A DNA stretch of 64,000 bases from Hydrangea macrophylla. Its lineage: Eukaryota; Streptophyta; Magnoliopsida; Cornales; Hydrangeaceae. The notes beneath the pieces are model-generated. The model had not been told where the DNA came from. It did no database searches and saw only the letters and a program-made list of their open reading frames with translations. The DNA lies in the NCBI GenBank assembly GCA_033977485.1, contig CM066993.1, positions 30,370,001 through 30,434,000 of the forward strand, in the 5' to 3' direction. The stretch's first letter is position 1. The number at the start of each line of letters is the position of its first letter. Positions 58,411 through 64,000 of this stretch are shown here, one piece after another. Made by a program: the position numbers and the translations under genes.

Positions 58411-58630
58411 TTGGTCAAACTGGTCAAACTTGGGATTCCGGGGAAGTTTTGGAAATCTCTGGGAGCTCCCAAGAGCTGACATTTTTGCTCAATTTTCTTT
58501 TAAAACTCATTTTAATACTTCCCACATGATCTAGAATGATCCTGGTGAATTTGGACTATTTTGGTCAAACTTGGTCAAACTTGATCAAACCTTGGTCAAA
58601 CATGGTCAAACTTTGGTCAAACCGGTCAAC
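58411..58630 (-). promoter_or_regulatory. W-box array in the Tat-like LTR
   Basis: GGTCAA, the complement of the W-box TTGACC, occurs twice at 58411-58430 and six times at 58561-58630, mostly as TTGGTCAAAC units in tandem. Read on the element's strand these are GTTTGACCAA. W-boxes bind WRKY factors, which respond to defence and stress. Whether this array is active is inference. Confidence 0.55.
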
Positions 58631-58921
58631 GGGGACTTTCTAGGAACTTCTGGGACTTCCGGGGGTCACTGGGAGCTGACGATTTTATCCGACTTTACTT
58701 AAAAACTTATTTTCTTACTTTTCTTACGATATAGCATGTTTCCAGAACTTTTTTGGTCCAAATCTAGGAGTTTTCAGGCTTTTAGGGGCATTTTGGTCAT
58801 TCTAAGCATCTTGAGAAATAGAACCAACTTCCAGGAGTCCTTTTGAGTCTTTTTTGATCATTGTGAACCTCCAAGTTATGGGTCTCCTAAATCTGATAGC
58901 CGACAAAATGGGGTGTCTACA

Positions 58922-58935
58922 ATTTGCCCCTCTTT
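58922..58935 (-). other. polypurine tract of the Tat-like element
   Basis: AAAGAGGGGCAAAT on the minus strand ends directly at the LTR. Its position sets the orientation. Confidence 0.72.
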
Positions 58936-60595
58936 AGCATGAACTTGCAAGCGAGTGCCGAAGCTCTGAAGAGACAGGTCTTTTGGAGGCTATGGATTTA
59001 GGATAAAAAACATTACAAAAGATGCAATGATGCTGAGGCTAGTGCTGGCCGTGCTCTTCGTGAGCTGCCTACGTATCCCAAGTGGAATCAGACTAGGACG
59101 TAGTTCGGGGCACAAAGGAATAAATCACACACGCATATACACAATAATCAGGCGCATGCTATGCTGTATGAGTGATATGCAATGCATGGATGTGATGTGA
59201 ATCGCGTCCTTAGTCCTATCATGTTTAGTGTTCTGATCTTAGTATGAGCTGGTGCTGTGGGGTGTGTGTCACTTCGAGTGTACTTATGCCGTGCTAGTGT
59301 CTCCGACTGTGATGCAGTGGCTGACTCGAATAAAGACACAATGATTTGGAAGACTCTGAGTCTCGGGGCAAACTTCTTAAATTATGGAAAGTGTGCTTCG
59401 CAAACAAGTGAAATGGATCAGACGTGAGGTTTTTAGAAGACGACAGCTAAAGGTGACCTAGGGATCTTGTGACACTGATAAGCGCAAAAGCTATGATAAT
59501 GGACAAATGAGAAAGCTCGTGATAATCAGGAGACACAGAGCCGTGGAAGGACGGTGCTTCATCTTCAAAATCTGGATACGGGTGATGTTCTGGTTGTTCC
59601 TGATGGTCGATTTTCGGGAGTCGGTTCCTCTTTTGCTACTTTCTGCTGGGGATAGTGGGAACTAGTATCTTTTCGTATCTGTTCTCGGGAGATGACGTAG
59701 GGTTCTCGGAGAATCTCTCTTTTCTTGATCGGGGACCAGGACCCATCTCTGAATCTCTCATGGTTGATCAAATCTTTCGATGCTCAATCCAAGAGGGCTG
59801 GTCGGGGCCTTCGGGAGCTGGTATCTTTTTGTTTCTATCCTCAGGGGATGATGTAGGATTCCCAGAGAATCTCTCTTGACTGTTTCTTGATCAAGAACCG
59901 GGACCCATCTCTGAATCTCTTTGGTTAATGAAATCTTTGCATTGGTCTGTCTGAAAAGCTGATTCGGGCCTTTGGGAGCCAATATCTCTCTGTTTTTGTC
60001 CTCAAGGGATGATGTAGGATTCTTAGGGAATCTCTCTTACTATTTCTTTGGTGTACCGGCCAAAAAACAGGATTCTTTACTGAAACTCTTGTGTTTGATC
60101 AAAAATTGTGACAGTCGTCCTGAAACAACCGATTCGAATCTTCGGGAGTCAATTTTTCTCAGTTTTTGTCTACTGGAGGTAGCCCTGACAACTTTTGGAC
60201 TGCTGGGGGTAAAATCTCATAAATCTTGACCGAAATGGGCCACCGGGGCTGCTCGGGGCCAGAAATGAGCTAAAAAAGGCCAAAACAGGTTAAAGCGGAG
60301 TAAAACGGAGCAAAACAGAGTGAAGCAGGGCCAGCAGGGAGTAGTGTCGCGGCGGCACTAGCCAACTGCCGCTGGGTGGCCGGACTCCATTTGTGTATAT
60401 CTCAGGTTTTTGAGCTTTTCAAGCTCATTCCTTACCATTTTGGGATGTTTTTGGAGCCAAAATCAGTCAAAACGCAACTTGTGCACGCTCAAGTGAGTAA
60501 TCTTACCCCGTGAATGGAATTTTGATTGGTGTTTTGGTTTGTTCCATTTTTCAAGAAGAAAGTTTGATTTTAGTCTTTCATTTTCTTGCAGATCC
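58936..60595 (-). other. 3' untranslated region of the Tat-like element
   Basis: No gene on the minus strand. Small frames here are by-products of the tandem repeats at 59590-60230. A splice acceptor TTCTTGCAG just before 60592 belongs to the plus-strand gene that follows. Confidence 0.5.
59590..60230. repeat. 156-170 bp tandem repeats in the Tat-like 3' UTR
   Basis: Units begin GGGA(A/G) at 59657, 59813, 59974 and 60144 (spacing 156, 161, 170), with a partial one before. Each contains GGGATGATGTAGGATTC and GAATCTCTC. The last unit is diverged. Hypervariable tandem repeats in the 3' UTR are known from Tat/Ogre-type elements and can seed satellites. Confidence 0.82.
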
Positions 60596-62824
60596 ATGGC
60601 TTCGAGCTCGAGGAGACCGTCTAAGAAGGCCAAGGAACGAATGAAAGCCGAGAGCCAAATCCCGGACTTGATTTTACAGGACCCCCAACATCATCTTTCG
60701 GCCGCGGCTCTAGCGAGCCTGGTATGTGAAACTTTTGACAGTTTAGGACCATTTCCATGCATCGTGCTAGTTTTATGGGCAGTAGTGTGCACCTAGAGAT
60801 CGTTAGAAGTTCGATTTGTGCTCAAATGTTGATTTTGTGAAATTGGACCTTGGGTTGTGAATAGTGATTTTGTGCTCGTTTTTGTTGTTTTTGATATGTG
60901 TAGGTGCTGGAAGTGACATTGAAGGGCCACGTAGTATGAGTTTGCTCCTGCCCCAGACAGCTTCGAGGTTCCCATCGATCGATTACAAAGCACGCTTTTT
61001 TGTGGTAAACTCAACTCTCGCTTGCTGTCAAGAGAATGGTAGACGATACCGGGTTTGGCGGCTTTGTCCGCCTGGTTTCAAAGAGTAGCAATGATCTGGC
61101 GCATTTTTACGCTCTTATTGAGAGATGATGGGACACCACCAATACTTTCCACCTGCCATTTGGTGAGATGACAATGACGCCTTTTGATTTCTCTATGATT
61201 ACCAGCTTGAGGGTTGGCGGGAAGCGCCTGATTCTGGACTACTTCTATGAGATTGATCCCGAGGCTATCGAGATGTTGATTGGGGCTGTTTCCCCTAATC
61301 TGGAGAGGCGTTAGTTCCCTTGTGGTTGGCTTTACCGGGCCTACGACAGAGGGAATCACAATCTGAATAATTCTCAGCTTTTGAGGGTATTTCTTCTGTA
61401 TATCCTTGGTTGCTCGATCTTCGCGACACAAAATGACCGGGTGAGCTTGAAGCTTCTTTCTTGCTTGGAGATCATTGGTGAGATCCCCTCTTATGACTGG
61501 GCAGTGCTGCCCTGGCCCACCTTTACAAGCATATGGGTGAAGTTTTCCGGGGCGATGTCAAATCAACTGGGGGATTTTGGCGAGCTTGGGAGGTATGTAC
61601 TACATCTTCTTTTATCTTCTGGCTTTTTGATTTCTGTACTTTTTTTGATTTTCTCTTTTGTCTGTGCAGCTTCTGAGCTTTGAGTACCTGAAGATGTTAG
61701 CTCCTTCCCCTGCTGATGAATCAGGTGAAGATGAGGATGGCATGGCTCCTGTGCCTTTGTTTCCCTGAGGCTTGAGATGGCGGAGGGATGTTATCGGGGT
61801 AAAGAGCGGGGCTCACCGGATCGTTCTTCTCAAAAACTTCTTATCTGAGCTGACGGCTGCTAGCGTTGATTGAACGCCTTGGGAGCGCGTTGCCTATACT
61901 GCCCCAGAGGAGATAGAGGCGGACAAACCCCTTTTATCTTGTTGACTTTTGATGGAAAGTACTGAGAACAGGCAATGGTTCCTTGGCGAGCGAGTGTCCC
62001 TGCAGGTGGTTGGCAGTCTGAGGTATCGCGTCCCTCATGATCCTCCTGTGATGGATGCTGATGACCTTTCTGGTGATGCTTTACTGGCGGCCTTAGCTGG
62101 TACCGATGTTTGGGATCACTTTCTCTTTGAGAGCGGCTACGAGGCTTACCGTGGCCGCTTCCTAATGCCCAACTTCCCACTCCTGGAGGTGAGTTTCTTT
62201 TATGTTTTTGTCTCTATCTGTTGCCTATGTTTTTGACTCATCTTTTACCTAACTTATTTTGTGCCTACAGCTTCGCGAGATGTACAGGAGACAGGTTCCC
62301 CCAGTTTTCGATCTTATCGCTCCTTGGGATTGGACAGTTAATGTTTTAGGTGCAGATGGCTCCCCCCAGATTATGGAGGTGCCACGGGTCACATGTGGGT
62401 CTCCGATCCAGCCAGCAGGCATCCTCAACGTCCCTTGGAGTTATGCTGAGGAGGGCTATGCCTTGGTGGCTAGCTTACGGTCTTTGGTTCTCACACGAGA
62501 CCATCGGGTATGTCTCTAATTTTGCGCTCCTTAAGGTTATGAGGTTCTAATCCTGATTTTGCCCTTGACAGATGGATGGTATGCGACAGTTTGCCACCAG
62601 TCAGATGGCGTCCTTGGTAGGTTTCTGAAACGACTTTGTTTTTGTACTTTTTATTATTTCCCTGGTGATTGCTTTCATTTTATTTGTGTGTGCAGTACCG
62701 TGGGGATGGCACTGGCTCATCGAGGACCGGACCGAGGTGCAGAGGTGGCAGGAGGAGGCCATCGCCGACGTACACTCTGGGTGCTCGACAGAGGATGAAG
62801 AAGAGGAGGACTGAGGCCTCTTAA
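60596..62824 (+). pseudogene. plant mobile domain (PMD) gene, antisense to the Tat-like element
   Basis: A multi-exon relic on the plus strand. Exon 1 (60596-60721) encodes a Lys/Arg-rich N-terminus, MASSSRRPSKKAKERM. Then 61028-61592 reads the PMD-type sequence GFGGFVRLVSKS, then TNTFHLPFGEMTMTPFDFSM and GGKRLILDYF. Further exons are 61670-62188, 62271-62507, 62572-62616 and 62696-62824, each with GT..AG borders; the last encodes an Arg-rich tail and ends in TAA. In-frame stops at 61126 (TGA) and 61312 (TAG) and a further one near 61942 break it. PMD proteins occur as host genes (MAIN/MAIL1 family) and as antisense extra frames in Tat-lineage elements, which fits this context. Confidence 0.75.
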
Positions 62825-63130
62825 GCGGGGATTTTGTTTTATCTCCATTTCATGTTTTTGATTGTGTTGTAATAGTGAATGATGTGACTATTCGGACAAT
62901 GTTTAAGACAATGTGTAGGATGATGTGTAGGATGATGTGTCACCCTCGACAGAGTATTATGACGTTTTGCCTTTCGAGCCGGATAGTTTCTGGTTTGTAG
63001 GCTCAGTTGTGTGCTTGCTTTTATTTGGTGATTGTGTGACGATATATATATCTGTGCACTTGTGATTCTGTGATTGTTGATGTTACTGCGATGAGTAGCC
63101 TTGTGATAGTGAGTGTGTTTGCCTTGCAGG
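62825..63130. other. spacer or intron between the two antisense frames
   Basis: About 300 bases with direct repeats of ATGATGTGTAGG (62927-62942) and TA-rich sequence at 63041-63052. No coding sign. The CTTGCAG end could mark an intron. Confidence 0.4.
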
Positions 63131-63141
63131 TGGGATAGTCT

Positions 63142-64000
63142 GTGAAACAGGGAGGTGCTGCTGAAATTTTGAATTTTGCTAGAGCCACGATAGAAAATAT
63201 GGCTTTGTATGATCCCGCTCAACTCACAGCTTGGCTGAACATCATAGATGGTGTGGAATGGATCAACCTTTTTAGCGATGGCTTGACTGAGCTGTTCTCT
63301 CTTCGCCAGATGGCTTTGAACGCTGAGTTCATGTGTGCTGCTATTGTCCACTGGGACCCGGTGAACCATGTCTTCAATTTCAACGACTTGGAAATATGCC
63401 CCCTGTTTGAGGAGTTCTGTGCTATCCTTGGCTACGATTCTGATTCTGACCTGATTCTCCCTTCTGCTGATACCCCAAGTCCCACGCGAGGCTTGACTGA
63501 ATACCTGAACTGTTCCACTACTATTTTCCGCTGGCTAATTTAAGGTGAGGTTCTTAACATTGCTTCCATCATCGCCCGGTATGCTAGTCCTGGGAATCCT
63601 AGCGTATATGATGCTACCTGCGGGGCTGCTCTGATATTGTGCATGACTTCACACTTTCTATTCTCGAGTGCTTCTATTGACTTGGTGCACGTGTGCCTTG
63701 GGCTGAAACTTAATCGTAACCCCATGGCCATGGTTCTAGCTGAAACCCTAAATGGTTTGGATCGCGCTTCCAATCAAGGAACGCTTCTACTTTTTGGGGC
63801 GCCTTTGGTGTTACAGGCTTGGCTCTACGAGCGCCTCCAGTTATGGACAGGTAATGTGCCGCCAGTTTATTTTTGTAGAGCTGTGCTTCATCCTTATTAT
63901 ACTTCTGCTGATTCGGTGGGCATGATGGGTGCTTTATCTGAGGCTGACATTTGCTGGATCGTGAGGCATTGGGGCCTTTATACTGTGACCACTAGTCTCG
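63142..64000 (+). pseudogene. DUF7745-like frame, antisense to the Tat-like element, runs off the window
   Basis: The plus strand encodes a protein with WINLFSDGLTELFSLRQMAL and then HWDPVNHVFNFNDLEICPLF, EEFCAILGYD: the W-D-P..F-x-F..E-I-x-P-x-x-E-E layout of the DUF7745/aminotransferase-like families. A TAA at 63541-63543 interrupts it, after which the same frame is open to the window end. CTTGCAG at 63123-63129 is a possible acceptor. The first in-frame ATG is 63199. Function unknown; similar frames occur with PMD genes in Tat-type elements. Confidence 0.6.

Larger units (their letters stand above)
55640..58921 (-). repeat. 3' LTR of a Tat-like gypsy element (3,282 bp)
   Basis: On the plus strand it begins TGTGGACACGCGGGG and ends GGGGTGTCTACA. 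The minus-strand purine tract at its right end shows that the element reads on the minus strand and that its body lies to the right. TTTATATAGG at 57811-57820 is the minus-strand TATA box. GTGCCGCGGCGGCAC-type repeats (57963-58043) lie about 140 bases upstream of it, and a W-box array about 600-800 bases upstream. The frames inside have no domain. Confidence 0.72.

Noticed and set aside
60596..62824. PMD region as an intact host gene
   Set aside because: In-frame stops at 61126 and 61312 and a further one near 61942 break it, and it lies between the purine tract and body of a retroelement.

Overview
The window reads as flowering-plant (probably eudicot) nuclear DNA from a repeat-rich, gene-poor region. 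The evidence is a set of plant LTR-retrotransposon lineages with tRNA-Asp and tRNA-Met primer sites, Tourist-like MITEs, a plant-specific EID1-like F-box gene and an exon of a MADS-box K domain. The species cannot be told from the sequence alone. I saw no tRNA, rRNA, CRISPR array, bacterial gene or viral gene.

Layout. 1-3033: degraded 3' end and 3' LTR of a Tekay-like Ty3/gypsy element. 3346-11702: a nearly perfect LTR element (target duplication GTGAC, equal LTRs) coding only for Gag and protease; I call it copy A. 12166-20205: a Ty1/copia element on the minus strand with intact ends and decayed proteins. About 20505-20602: a lone MADS-box K-domain exon. 21666-34204: an old LTR-like unit split by a solo LTR (22407-24463) and by copy B of the gag-protease family (24933-33398). 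34205-43014: the most gene-like stretch, with EDL2-like F-box coding sequence on the minus strand (37443-38168), a probable 2.8-kb intron in its 5' UTR, and several MITEs. 43015-48420: minus-strand gypsy 3' LTR and integrase, with a solo LTR (43190-45306, duplication GACTT) nested inside. 48421-58921: stacked LTRs and LTR fragments. 58922-64000: the 3' internal part of a Tat-like element whose opposite strand carries an intron-containing plant mobile domain (PMD) gene and a DUF7745-like reading frame, both broken.

Two patterns deserve attention. First, the gag-protease family is a structurally defined non-autonomous group. It kept an Athila-type primer site, DLGAS protease and terminal purine tracts but lost reverse transcriptase, RNase H and integrase; copy A looks very young and has an open 863-codon frame. 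Second, most LTRs in the window carry a lineage-specific cluster of short, CpG-containing, palindromic or near-palindromic motifs close to the TATA box, upstream in about half of the cases and downstream in the others. The motif differs between families while the placement recurs. Together with a W-box array in the Tat-like LTR, this suggests that promoter modules in these elements turn over quickly. Functional readings are inference; coordinates, motifs, duplications and reading frames are read directly from the sequence.
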